From: WHTI01 sp963826105
GTDB taxonomy: Bacteria > Actinomycetota > CADDZG01 > WHSQ01
NCBI GenBank assembly: GCA_963826105.1
Contig: CAWGWA010000003.1
Span: forward strand, 124,001-188,000
DNA length: 64,000 nucleotides
Direction: 5' to 3'
A model generated the notes under the pieces. It had not been told where the DNA came from. It worked only from the letters and a program-made list of their open reading frames with translations, and ran no database searches. Each line of letters begins with the position of its first letter. Within the stretch, counting starts at the first letter, position 1. Made by a program: the position numbers and the translations under genes. This document shows, piece after piece, positions 8,396 through 19,144 of the stretch.

Positions 8396-8836
8396 ATGAC
8401 AAAGACGACGGATGCCCCCATTGAGATAGATCTCGACACCGCCGCTCGCCTCCGGCTAGTGGTGATGCGACTTGCACGGAGACTCCGGCAGCAGGCCGAG
8501 CCGGACGCCAGCCCCTCCATGCTTTCGGCGCTGGCTGTCATCGAGCGAGGCCCTCTAACGATCGGTGAGTTGGCCGAGGCGGAACGGGTCCAGCCGCCGA
8601 CGATGACGAGAGTGGTCGCCCGACTCGAGGAAGTCGGTCTGATCACCCGGGATGCGGATCCAAAGGACAAGCGCGTCGCGCGGGTGAGCCTGTCGAACAG
8701 TGGGAGGAAGCTCATCGCCCGGAACCGCTCGAAGAAGACCGCCTATCTGGCCAAACGGCTGAAGGCAACGGGAACCGAAGAGCGAGATCTGGCGGCTGCA
8801 GTCGCCCTGCTCGAATCAATCTTGAACGAGGACTGA
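8396..8836 (+). CDS. MarR-family transcriptional regulator
   Basis: 146 residues with the MarR winged helix-turn-helix: helices around SMLSALAVIERG, the recognition region LTIGELAEAERVQPPTMTR and the wing LITRDADPKDKRVARVSLS. Members are dimeric repressors released by phenolic or drug-like ligands. The gene lies seven bases before the MFS exporter gene, so it probably represses both from the palindromic region upstream. No Shine-Dalgarno sequence is seen before the ATG; the -10-like box six bases away suggests leaderless translation. Confidence 0.9.
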   Translation: MTKTTDAPIEIDLDTAARLRLVVMRLARRLRQQAEPDASPSMLSALAVIERGPLTIGELAEAERVQPPTMTRVVARLEEVGLITRDADPKDKRVARVSLSNSGRKLIARNRSKKTAYLAKRLKATGTEERDLAAAVALLESILNED

Positions 8837-8843
8837 TGCATCG

Positions 8844-10262
8844 ATGACCAAAACGATCCGACTGACTGCGCGACGGATGTTCCGCTCGCTCCGTATCCCC
8901 AACTACCGCCGCTACTTCATCGCGCAGACCATCTCGATGACCGGCACCTGGCTCCAGGCGGTCGCGCAGATCTGGTTGGTCCTGAGGATCACCGGAAGTC
9001 CGGTCGCGTTGGGGATCACGAGCGCGTTGCAGTTCGCTCCCATGCTCATTTTCGGCGCATGGGGTGGAGTCCTCGCGGATCGGTTCGACAAGCGCCGGAT
9101 CCTGATGATCACGCAGATCCTCGCCGCGGTCATCGCGCTTGCCCTCGGCATACTGACCGTCACCGGGGTCGTCACCCTGTGGATGGTCTACGCCCTCACC
9201 GCCCTGTGGGGCGTGGTGATCATGATCGACAATCCGACCAGGCAGAGTTTCGTCTCAGAACTCGTCGATGCCGAACACCTGTCCAATGCAGTAGGGCTCA
9301 ACTCAACGGTTCTCACCGCGGCCCGTACCGCGGGGCCCGCGATCGCAGGGATCCTGATCTCGACGGTAGGCATAGGGATCTGTTTCCTCTTGAACGCACT
9401 CTCGTACATCTTCGTCGTGGGCGCTCTTGCGAAGATGGACGTGGACAAGCTTCACCAGACCGAGCTCGTCCCGAGAGGGAAGGGTCAGCTGCGCGAGGGA
9501 TTCCGTTACGTCTGGGGCAACCCCGTGCTTCGATCGACCCTGCTGCTCATGACCGTGGTGGGAACACTCGCCTTCAACTTCAGGATGTTCGTACCGCTTC
9601 TTGCCGACAAGGTCTTCTCCGGTAACGCGGCAACCTTTGGCCTGCTCTCCGCGATGATGGGCGTCGGCACGATCTTCGGCGCACTGGCGTCAGCCGCGAC
9701 CACGAGACCGACCCGCAAACTCCTCCTGGCCTCCGCCCTCACGTTCGGCGCGTTCTTGGTAGCACTGGGACTGGCTCCGACCGTGACGTGGGCGATGATC
9801 ATCATCGTGCCGATGGGCGCCGCCAGCATCCTCTTCGCGGCGACCGCCAACTCCACCCTGCAGATGGAGGCGGCTCCCGCGATGAGGGGTCGTGTCATGG
9901 CCCTCTACGCCGTGGTGTTCCTGGGAAGCACTCCGATCGGCGGACCGCTGATGGGGTACATCGCCGAGCACATGGGCACGCGAGCGGCCGTAGCCATCTC
10001 GGGCATCGCAACTCTGGTCGCGGCCACCTTCGCCCTTAGGAAACGCCTCCGGAAAGAGGCGATCGGTGCCGTGCGTCGAGCCGGCAACAGCCTGACGACC
10101 CGGCGGGACGCGCGCCGACCCGCGAGTAGGAATCAGAAAGAGGACGGGGGGCGCCGTAGCGCCCCCCGTCTGAGTCTCAGAAGGATGCGACGTTCAGGAG
10201 ACGCTCCTGAACCCCGTCCGGATCATCGCTCGAGTTCCAGTTCGTCGTACCCGCCGCGATAA
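8844..10262 (+). CDS. MFS transporter, MarR-linked exporter, with run-on C-terminus
   Basis: 472 residues. The first 400 or so form an MFS core of 10-12 helices, with the loop motif GVLADRFDKRRILM and MQMEAAP-like TLQMEAAPAMRGRVMALY; it resembles the Bcr/EntS-type exporters often paired with MarR. After KRLRKEAIGAVRRAG the chain becomes a basic and serine-rich tail of about 60 residues. That tail reads straight through the hairpin at 10143-10170 and overlaps the last 86 bases of the convergent protease gene. A late frameshift or lost stop is likely, so the true end is probably near 10130. Substrate unknown; drug efflux is inferred. Confidence 0.82.
   Translation: MTKTIRLTARRMFRSLRIPNYRRYFIAQTISMTGTWLQAVAQIWLVLRITGSPVALGITSALQFAPMLIFGAWGGVLADRFDKRRILMITQILAAVIALALGILTVTGVVTLWMVYALTALWGVVIMIDNPTRQSFVSELVDAEHLSNAVGLNSTVLTAARTAGPAIAGILISTVGIGICFLLNALSYIFVVGALAKMDVDKLHQTELVPRGKGQLREGFRYVWGNPVLRSTLLLMTVVGTLAFNFRMFVPLLADKVFSGNAATFGLLSAMMGVGTIFGALASAATTRPTRKLLLASALTFGAFLVALGLAPTVTWAMIIIVPMGAASILFAATANSTLQMEAAPAMRGRVMALYAVVFLGSTPIGGPLMGYIAEHMGTRAAVAISGIATLVAATFALRKRLRKEAIGAVRRAGNSLTTRRDARRPASRNQKEDGGRRSAPRLSLRRMRRSGDAPEPRPDHRSSSSSSYPPR
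10143..10170. terminator. Bidirectional hairpin terminator between convergent genes
   Basis: A perfect 12-base stem (GACGGGGGGCGC and its complement) around a CGTA loop, just beyond the 3' end of the protease gene and inside the run-on part of the exporter frame. No long U-run is present on either strand. Confidence 0.7.
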
Positions 10263-11436
10263 GAGCGGCCTGCACCTGAGCCGGCGTGGCGGTCGGGTGA
10301 GTAGCCGCGTAGAGAGCTGCTCGCCCCGCGACGTGCGGACTCGCCATCGAAGTGCCCGAGTAGGTGTTGTCGTAGCCGCCGCCCGGCACGGTCGAGTTGA
10401 TGCATACACCGGGGGCGATGATGTCGACATCTGCTCCGTAGTTGGAGAAGTCCGCGAACGAGTCGTCCACGTCTGCCCGGCATGTCGAGGCCGCTCCGCC
10501 GCCCGGCTGTCCGTTGAAGTCGGCAAGCGCAGACACGGTGATGACCTCGTCGTATGCGGCCGGAGCGAACCCCGCCGCGTCAACCGAGTCGTTGCCTGCC
10601 GCGACCACGAACGTCACACCAGCGTTGACGGCGTCGCAGATCGCAGCGTGTTCGGTGTCGCCATCGATGCTGCCGCAAGCTCCGTCATCGGAACCGCCGC
10701 CGCCGAGGCTCATGTTGGCAACCTCGATCTCCGACGCACGGGACGCGACGTAGTCGATCCCGCAGATGATGTCGGAGCCGAAACCGACCCCGGCCGAGTT
10801 GAGCACCTTCACAGGCCAGATCCGGGCCCCCGGTGCTACTCCAACGACGCCCGCGTTGTTGTCGAGCGCTCCGATCGTCCCAGACACGTGCGACCCATGC
10901 CCGTTGTCGTCATCCGCATTGCTGAACATGCCGAGAAGGGTGCAGTTCTTCTGCCCGGCGGTGTAGACGTTGAGATCCGGGTGGTTGAGGTCGACTCCGG
11001 TGTCGATGACGGCGACATCAACGTTGACGCGATTGTCGACGTTGTTGATCCCAGCGGTCGGGCTGAGGTCCGCATCGGCCCGGTCGATCCCAGAAGGAAG
11101 GCTCTGCGCGTCGGCATGGAAGATCCGGTCCTGCTCGACCCACTTCACCCCGGGAAGGGCTGCAACCGATTCAGCGACCGACGCGGGCATCCTCGCCGCG
11201 TAACCCTGGAGCGCGTGGCTGTAGACGTGGAGCACATCGAATCCGAGGGCCGCCGCCTGCGTCGCCGCTACCGTCTCAGCAACCGCAGAATCCTCGAGTA
11301 CGACCAGGTAACGACCGGGGGCCAGCTCCGCCCCTTCGGCCCGAAAGACCTTGCCCTTGCTCGGGGCCGCCACTGCGACCCCCGTGAGAATCAGGAGTGC
11401 CGCTGCTACGAGCGGCACGATGCGTCTCGACTTCAC
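10177..11436 (-). CDS. Secreted subtilisin-like serine protease (S8)
   Basis: 419 residues from a GTG behind AGGGGGT. Signal peptide (about 1-23), then an I9-type propeptide (RYLVVLEDS to PGVKWVEQDR, about 42-107), then the S8 catalytic domain with all three residues: Asp in VIDTGVDLNHPDL, His in NGHGSHVSGTIG and Ser in GTSMASPHVAG, plus the oxyanion Asn in VAAGNDS. The mature enzyme is exported and self-processed (family knowledge). Single gene, divergent from the ECF sigma factor. It could be a general extracellular protease. Confidence 0.95.
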   Translation of the reverse strand: MKSRRIVPLVAAALLILTGVAVAAPSKGKVFRAEGAELAPGRYLVVLEDSAVAETVAATQAAALGFDVLHVYSHALQGYAARMPASVAESVAALPGVKWVEQDRIFHADAQSLPSGIDRADADLSPTAGINNVDNRVNVDVAVIDTGVDLNHPDLNVYTAGQKNCTLLGMFSNADDDNGHGSHVSGTIGALDNNAGVVGVAPGARIWPVKVLNSAGVGFGSDIICGIDYVASRASEIEVANMSLGGGGSDDGACGSIDGDTEHAAICDAVNAGVTFVVAAGNDSVDAAGFAPAAYDEVITVSALADFNGQPGGGAASTCRADVDDSFADFSNYGADVDIIAPGVCINSTVPGGGYDNTYSGTSMASPHVAGRAALYAATHPTATPAQVQAALIAAGTTNWNSSDDPDGVQERLLNVASF

Positions 11437-11554
11437 AGATACCCCCTGTGTCTAGGTTGAGCGAGATGCCCAATTTTGCACTCTTTTCTACACATCTTGG
11501 ACGAATCCCTCTTTCGCCCTCACGCCCCGGGGGGTCCCGTACGTTTATCTCTCA

Positions 11555-12010
11555 GTGAAACCACCATTCCAGCGCTTGATCGACGACCATTCCGCCGCCG
11601 TGAAGCGGTTCCTGACGGCGTCGGTCGGCCCCGTCGAGGCCGAGGACTGCTTCCAGGAGACCTTCATCGCAGCCCTGAGGGCCTATCCAGGCCTCAAGCG
11701 GACCAACAACCTGAGGGGCTGGCTCCTGACCATCGCCCGCAACAAGGCGATCGATCATTTCCGAGCGAACAAGCGGGTGAGCGTGGGGAGCGTCCCGGAG
11801 CTCCCCCATCACGATCCTGAGGCGATCGACCCGGCGCTGATCGAGGCCGTGGCCTCATTACCGGAGAAACAACGCAGCGCGGTGGCACTACGTTATGTCA
11901 CCGACCTACCGTTCAAGGATGTCGCCGACATCATGGGCTGCAGTCCGGAAGCCGCTCGAAGAAGCGTCCACGAAGGGATCAAGAAACTCAGAGAGGTATG
12001 GGAGTCGTGA
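11555..12010 (+). CDS. ECF-type RNA polymerase sigma factor
   Basis: 151 residues from a GTG. Region 2 is seen in AEDCFQETFIAALRAYPGL with NNLRGWLLTIARNKAIDHFR, and region 4 in LPEKQRSAVALRYVTDLPFKDVADIMGCSPEAARRSVHEGIKKLR. No anti-sigma factor is adjacent. The following frame-disrupted gene overlaps its stop (GTGA) and encodes a methyltransferase for alkylated DNA, an ECF/alkyltransferase pairing I recall from other actinobacteria. A link to alkylation or oxidative stress is inferred. Confidence 0.9.
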   Translation: MKPPFQRLIDDHSAAVKRFLTASVGPVEAEDCFQETFIAALRAYPGLKRTNNLRGWLLTIARNKAIDHFRANKRVSVGSVPELPHHDPEAIDPALIEAVASLPEKQRSAVALRYVTDLPFKDVADIMGCSPEAARRSVHEGIKKLREVWES

Positions 12011-12616
12011 ACAGGATGAAGAAGACGATCGAGGAGGAACTCAGGAATATGAACGCAACCGCGCCGGATATCACCGCTCTGCTCGATCGAGCCATGGGCT
12101 GAGGACCTGGTCGACGTCGCTTACGCGACCGTCGACTCGCCGGTCGGCCAACTCCTCGCCGCGTCGACCTCCAAAGGCCTGGTCACCCTCGCCTACACCG
12201 AAGGCCGCACCGAGGACGTCCTCGAACGACTGTCGGATCGGATCTCGCCCCGGATCATGGAAGCTCCCGCGCGGATCGACGCCGTTCGCCGCCAGCTCGA
12301 CGAATACTTCGACGGTGTGCGGAAAGACTTCGACCTCGACATCGATTGGAGCCTGTCGTCCGGCTTCGCTCGCAAGATCCTGAGAGCCACCGCGCGCATC
12401 CCCTACGGCATGCTCCTCACCTACCGCGACATCGCACGCAAGGCGGGCAACGAGCGGGCCAGCCGGGCGGCGGGCAACGCTCTCGGGTCGAACAGCATCC
12501 CGATCATCGTCCCATGTCATCGGGTGATCAGGACCGGTGGCGGCCTCGGGGGCTATACCGGGGGCCTCTCGAAGAAAGAGTTCCTCCTGGGGCTCGAAGG
12601 AGCCCTGGAGGTCTAG
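12007..12616 (+). CDS. ogt: Methylated-DNA-protein-cysteine methyltransferase with sigma-linked N-terminal extension (frame-disrupted)
   Basis: The GTG at 12007 opens a 31-residue frame ending in TGA at 12100-12102 (MNRMKKTIEEEL to LLDRAMG). From 12101 another frame continues without a usable start as EDLVDVAYATVDSPVGQLLA and on to the alkyltransferase domain, with the catalytic IVPCHRVI and the GGLGGYTGGLSKKEFLL ending. Dropping one T at 12100 joins them into one 202-residue protein. Alkyltransferases with a short extension like this, directly after an ECF sigma gene, are familiar from actinobacteria. The protein removes alkyl groups from O6-guanine by transfer to its cysteine. A sequencing insertion is more likely than programmed +1 shifting at the UGA, but the latter is possible. 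Confidence 0.78.
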
Positions 12617-12660
12617 GGCGGCGCTAGACACGCTCCGGTGCCGGTGGCACGATTTCGGGG

Positions 12661-13110
12661 GTGACCAGCAGACCTGCCGCGGCCCATCACCTACGCGACC
12701 TAGCGTTGCTGCGGCGCGTCCGCGACCGGATCGACCGTGAGTACGCGCAGCCACTGGATGTCGAGGCACTCGCACGCGGCGCGCACATTTCGGCCGGGCA
12801 CCTCAGCCGCCAGTTCCGGCTCGCCTACGGCGAGTCGCCGTACAGCTATCTGATGACACGGCGGATCGAGCGCGCCATGGCGCTGCTGCGACGTGGCGAC
12901 CTCAGCGTCACCGATGTCTGCTTCGAGGTCGGCTGCTCATCGTTGGGAACCTTCAGCACCCGCTTCACCGAACTGGTGGGTATGCCGCCCAGCGTCTACC
13001 GGCAGAAGGCGGCGGATTCCACCGTGGGGATGCCGGCGTGCGTTGCGAAACAGGTGACCAGACCGATCAGGAATCGAGAAGCTCCTGTCGCGGAGCCGCA
13101 CCTAATATGA
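12661..13110 (+). CDS. AraC-family transcriptional regulator
   Basis: 149 residues from a GTG, essentially only the AraC DNA-binding domain: two helix-turn-helix units (VEALARGAHISAGHLSRQF and VTDVCFEVGCSSLGTFSTRF) and the closing GMPPSVYRQKA. There is no large ligand domain. The DNA for its C-terminal TRPIRNREAP also contains the 22-base repeat at 13061-13082. Its stop overlaps an ATG (ATGA) of the VOC gene. It probably activates the VOC gene and perhaps the gene at 13658 by binding the two 22-base repeats (inference). Confidence 0.88.
   Translation: MTSRPAAAHHLRDLALLRRVRDRIDREYAQPLDVEALARGAHISAGHLSRQFRLAYGESPYSYLMTRRIERAMALLRRGDLSVTDVCFEVGCSSLGTFSTRFTELVGMPPSVYRQKAADSTVGMPACVAKQVTRPIRNREAPVAEPHLI
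13061..13082 (+). promoter_or_regulatory. Operator-like 22-base repeat, copy 1
   Basis: GACCGATCAGGAATCGAGAA plus GC; matches 20 of 22 bases with copy 2 at 13556-13577. It ends 20 bases before the TAATAT box of the VOC gene, the right place for an activator site at the -35 region. Confidence 0.6.
13103..13108 (+). promoter_or_regulatory. -10-like hexamer for the VOC gene (leaderless start)
   Basis: TAATAT, seven bases before the ATG at 13116. Confidence 0.5.
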
Positions 13111-13115
13111 CGGCC

Positions 13116-13529
13116 ATGGACATCACCATTCACTCAAGCTTCCTCCCGCTCGATGACCCCGAAGCCTCTCTAGCCTTCTATCGCGACACCCTCGGCTTCG
13201 AGGTCCGCAACGATGTCGGATACCAAGGGATGCGCTGGATCACGGTCGGTCCCACCGGGCAGCCCAACACGTCGATCGTGCTGTACCCACCCGCCGCAAC
13301 CCCCGGGATCACCGAGGACGAACTCAACACGATCGCCGAGATGATGGCCAAGGGCACCTATGCCAGCCTCCTCCTGGCCACCCCGGATCTCGACGGCGTC
13401 TTCGAACGTCTCCAAGCCGGCGACACCGAGATCGTTCAAGAGCCGGTGGACCAGCCCTACGGCGTTCGCGATTGCGCCATCCGCGATCCCGCGGGCAACA
13501 TGATCCGCATCCAGGGGATCCCTGCCTAA
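13116..13529 (+). CDS. VOC-superfamily (glyoxalase/bleomycin-resistance fold) protein
   Basis: 137 residues from the ATG at 13116; an in-frame ATG at 13107 is also possible, but similarity to relatives begins at MDITIHSSFLP and a -10-like box sits seven bases before 13116. The two beta-alpha-beta-beta-beta repeats are visible: DDPEASLAFYRDTLGFEVR, MRWITVGP and later YGVRDCAIRDPAGNMIRI. VOC proteins include dioxygenases, glyoxalases and drug-binding proteins; the substrate cannot be told. Linkage to the AraC-type regulator suggests a small inducible detoxification module. Confidence 0.85.
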   Translation: MDITIHSSFLPLDDPEASLAFYRDTLGFEVRNDVGYQGMRWITVGPTGQPNTSIVLYPPAATPGITEDELNTIAEMMAKGTYASLLLATPDLDGVFERLQAGDTEIVQEPVDQPYGVRDCAIRDPAGNMIRIQGIPA

Positions 13530-13555
13530 CTTGCCGCGCTCGAGAGGCAAGCCCC

Positions 13556-13577
13556 GACCGGTCAGGAATCAAGAAGC
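13556..13577 (+). promoter_or_regulatory. Operator-like 22-base repeat, copy 2
   Basis: GACCGGTCAGGAATCAAGAA plus GC, 20 of 22 bases as in copy 1 (495 bases away). It lies in the noncoding gap before the gene at 13658, with TAGCCT at 13598-13603 as a possible -10. Confidence 0.6.
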
Positions 13578-13657
13578 AAAGGCCCCCGGCCGTCTGTAGC
13601 CTGACTCCCATGTGCAACGCAAGGCTCGGTCCCGTTCATCTGACGAAAGGAAGAACA

Positions 13658-13957
13658 ATGGCGATGCAGGCACGGATAAGCACCATCGAGGGAGACGCCT
13701 CGAAGATCGACGACGCAGTTAAGGTCATCAACGAGAAGGTCATACCTGCCCTCAAGGGTCTCGAAGGGTTCACTGCAGTCAACTTCCTGGCCGACCGGTC
13801 GGCTGGAAAGCTGGTGGGGGTCGCCTTCTACGCCGACGAGGCAGCACTCGAAGGTAGCGTCGAGGCGGTCGAGTCGATACGAGCCGAAGTCGCAGAGGCG
13901 ATGAGTGGAAAGGTCGTCGGCTCCGAGTCCTACGAGCTGGTAGCGCAGAGCTGGTGA
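13658..13957 (+). CDS. Antibiotic biosynthesis monooxygenase-like (dimeric alpha-beta barrel) protein
   Basis: 99 residues; MQARISTIEGDASKIDDAVK, then a predicted helix, then AGKLVGVAFYADEAALEGS, a layout like the ABM/EthD-type ferredoxin-like fold. The start at 13658 is preceded by GAAAGGAAG. An in-frame ATG at 13610 lies six bases after TAGCCT and would give 16 more residues if the mRNA is leaderless. No catalytic residue is recognisable. Carries operator-like repeat copy 2 upstream and is followed at once by the UvrA-like gene. Confidence 0.65.
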   Translation: MAMQARISTIEGDASKIDDAVKVINEKVIPALKGLEGFTAVNFLADRSAGKLVGVAFYADEAALEGSVEAVESIRAEVAEAMSGKVVGSESYELVAQSW

Positions 13958-14008
13958 CGAAAACGGTCGACTGCGGCGCACACTGCGGATAGCCACGACC
14001 TGATCCGC

Positions 14009-16329
<2,321 letters not shown>

Positions 16330-16359
16330 CCGAGCTTCGCTGGAACGAATGAGACCACG

Positions 16360-17644
16360 TTGATCCCGGTCGTTTACCGGAGCCTGTTGCGGGACCCTGC
16401 GACCCGGCGTTTGCTTGCCGGCCTCGGTATCTCGTCGCTCGGCGACGGGATGAGTGTGGTCACGATCGCGTGGCTCGCGGTCCGCGTTGCTCCGGCGGGT
16501 GAACTCGGCGCGTTCGTCGGCATCGCGCTCGCGGCCTACACGTTGCCGGGGGTGATCGGAGCCTTGGCGTTCGGCAGGTTCGTCCGGCACCGTCCGGCTA
16601 AAAGCCTGGTGCTCGTTCACTGCCTGCTCCGGACCGGCTTCCTCGGAGCGATCGCGCTGTTGTGGGCATGGGGTGAGCTCACGCCCGCCGCTTACGTTCC
16701 GCTCCTTGCCGGTTCGTCGCTGATGGCCGCGTGGGGCAACGCGGGCGAGTACACGATGCTCTCGGAGTTGGGTGGGCCCGACGGGCGGCTGGCCATGAAC
16801 TCCCTGGCCGGCGCGCAGGTCTCGTTCGCGGTCATCGTGGGCCCGGCGATCGCGGGGTTGCTGATCGCCGCGGTCGGACCCGGGTGGCTGATCGCGCTCG
16901 ACGCGGCCTCCTTCGCGGTCCTCGGGATCCTGGCGTTGAGCACCCCCACGGGCGCGGCAACGACCTACGGGGCGGTCGACACGAAGGCGGCGGAGTCCGG
17001 CTTCCGACTGCTCCGTCGCCGGCGTGACCTCCTGAGCCTGACCGCCCTCACATGGGTGTTCTTCTTCCTCTACGGTCCGGTCGAGGCCGCCCTCCCCGTC
17101 TACATCGCCCGCGACCTGGACGCAGATGCGGCGCTACTCGGCGCCTACTGGACGACCTTCGGTGTCGGCGCGCTCGGCCGCCACACTCATCGCCGGCACA
17201 CTCCGCGACCGAAACATCCGGCGGATCACGCTGTTGATCGTGGCCGGCTGGGGGGCGTGCCTGGTCCCCTTCGCCTTCGCCCCCGTCGGCATCACGCTCG
17301 TGTGCTTTGCCGTCGGCGGGTTGATCTACGGACCGTTCATCCCGCTCACGTACTCCCTCTTTCAATCGGCCACCGCGACGGCGAACCTCCCCGGTGTCCT
17401 TGCAGCTCGCAGCGCGCTGGTCATGATCTCGACGCCCTTGGGCACAGCGCTCGGCGGGCCCCTCGTAAGCAGCATCGGCGCGGCCGAAACCCTCGCCGCC
17501 TCCGGAGCCGCAACCCTCCTGCTCGCCGTCGCGGGAACCGCCGTATGGCGATTCGGGACATTTCCCTCGGCTAGCGGCAGACGGCGGGAAGTTCGCCTGG
17601 GACCGGCAGCGGGAGCGGTCGGATCTGCACGACGCGCTCGGTGA
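16360..17644 (+). CDS. MFS transporter (frame-disrupted)
   Basis: About 427 residues when one extra G near 17176 is removed (ALG becomes ALAATLIAGTLRDRN). Starts at TTG 16360; an out-of-frame ATG lies at 16349. Repeated hydrophobic segments and the SLGDGMSVVTIAWLAVRV opening fit the MFS group that includes macrolide and tetracenomycin exporters. It begins 30 bases after the UvrA-like gene, suggesting a linked resistance pair. The C-terminal LGPAAGAVGSARRAR is not helix-like, so a further late frameshift is possible, and its 3' end abuts the convergent LCP gene. Confidence 0.75.
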
Positions 17645-17664
17645 CGAATTCTGCTTCCCGATGA

Positions 17665-19055
17665 TCACTGCGACATCGATCCCCGAGTCCGTGTCCCCCA
17701 CCCTGAGGACTGCGCCGGGGATGGCGGCCGCGACGAACTGCGCCATGTTCTCTTGTTCTTCCTCGTACAGGATGATCGTCCGCTTGTAGTTGGTCCGGTC
17801 GCCGCGGTATCGATCTCGACCACCTGCACGCCGGCGGTGGAGTCGCTCATCGTCGCCTCGACGAGTTCCGGCTCGGCGGCCGCCGCGACGCCATCCTCAC
17901 CGGTTCCGTTGTAGAGGCCGACCCTGATCGTCGCGGGGTCGATATCGGGCACGTTGTCGGCATCTTTGGGTGACTCGTTGTTGCGGATGGCGTCGAACAT
18001 GACCTCGAGCGTGTCGAAGTCGGGGGCCACGATGCTGAGGCCCGTGTCGGTCGTGTCGGTCCCGAAGTTCGGCGCCGTGTACGCCTCGTAGTTCTGAGGA
18101 TCGAACGATCGGAAGCGCTTGAGTACGTCGAGCATGTCCCAGCAAGGTCGTGTGGTTGTCGATCACGACGTTGTCTCCGGCAACCCGCTTCAGCTCGAGC
18201 TAGCTTGCCCGAGGTCGAGGAACGTAGCCGGCGAGGTGATCTTGCTCAACGCCGCCGAGAGGAACTTCTGCTGGTTCTGGATGCGATCGAAGTCGCCGCC
18301 ACCGAAGACCTTCCGGGAGCGAACGAACCTGATCGCGCGGTCGCCGTCGAAGTGGACCATCCCGACCTCGTCCTCGGTGACCTCGATCCCCGTGGCGGTG
18401 TCGAACGGGATCGGTTCGGCGATACAGATGTCGACGCCCTCCACCGCATCGACGAGATCACGGAATCCAGCGATGTTCACTTGGGCGTACTTGTTGATGT
18501 CGATCCCGGTCACCTGCTCTACCGTCTCTGACCAACTCACTCTTGCTGTCTATGAGCGCCTCGTTGATCTTGCCCATCTCGCCATCGGCGTGTTCGACGA
18601 AGTAGTCGCGCGGGAACTGCACCATCGTCACGTGATCGGTCTCGGGATCGATGTGAGCGACGATCAACGTGTCGGCGCGCTCGCCGGTGATCGGGTTGCC
18701 GTTCTCGTCGATGTCGTCCGCGCCGAGCGCCTGCTGCTCGGCCTCGGTGAGCCCCTCGCGCGAGTCCGAACCGACCAACAGGAGATTGAAGGGGTCCTCC
18801 TTCTCCTCGACCTGCTCGACATCGGGCGATCTCAACCTGGATGTCGCCCTGGAGCGAGTAGTAGTACCAGGCCGCATAGCCGCCGATGGACCCCAGGATG
18901 ATCAAGATGACGAGCGGGATCGCCACCCATTTCTTCTTGAGGTGGCGGAGGAAGCGGAACCGGCGCCGGAATCGGTCGCGCGTCGCAGCGCCCCGGATCA
19001 TGCCGGTCATGCGCTCGCTCTGGAGTGGGTCCTTCTTCTTGAACGGGTTTCTCAT
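17665..19055 (-). pseudogene. LytR-CpsA-Psr (LCP) family protein with LytR C-terminal domain, multiply frame-disrupted
   Basis: Pieces in order: basic cytoplasmic N-terminus (MRNPFKKKD), membrane helix (VAIPLVILIILGSIGGYAAW), LCP core (FNLLLVGSDSREG, DTLIVAHIDPETDHVTMVQFPRD, VDGVDI-like VEGVDICIAEPI, RAIRFVRSRK with the conserved arginines) and LytR_C (GLYNGTGEDGVA). Joining needs base removals at 18824-18826, 18529 and 18138-18140 and base additions near 18195 and 17795; the 3' end is not resolved. LCP enzymes transfer undecaprenyl-linked polymers to peptidoglycan. All conserved motifs survive, so the breaks may be assembly errors rather than decay. Confidence 0.75.
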
Positions 19056-19144
19056 GAAGTAGTGATTATGAGTGCGGGCGGTGCCAAAAGGTTGCATGCG
19101 CGACGCGACCGTGCGGAATCTCCACAATCACTCGACAGAAAGCT

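Noticed and set aside
10125..10140. Possible third copy of the 22-base AraC-type repeat (AGGAATCAGAAAG)
   Set aside because: Only a partial match with a gap, inside coding-like sequence and far from the AraC genes.
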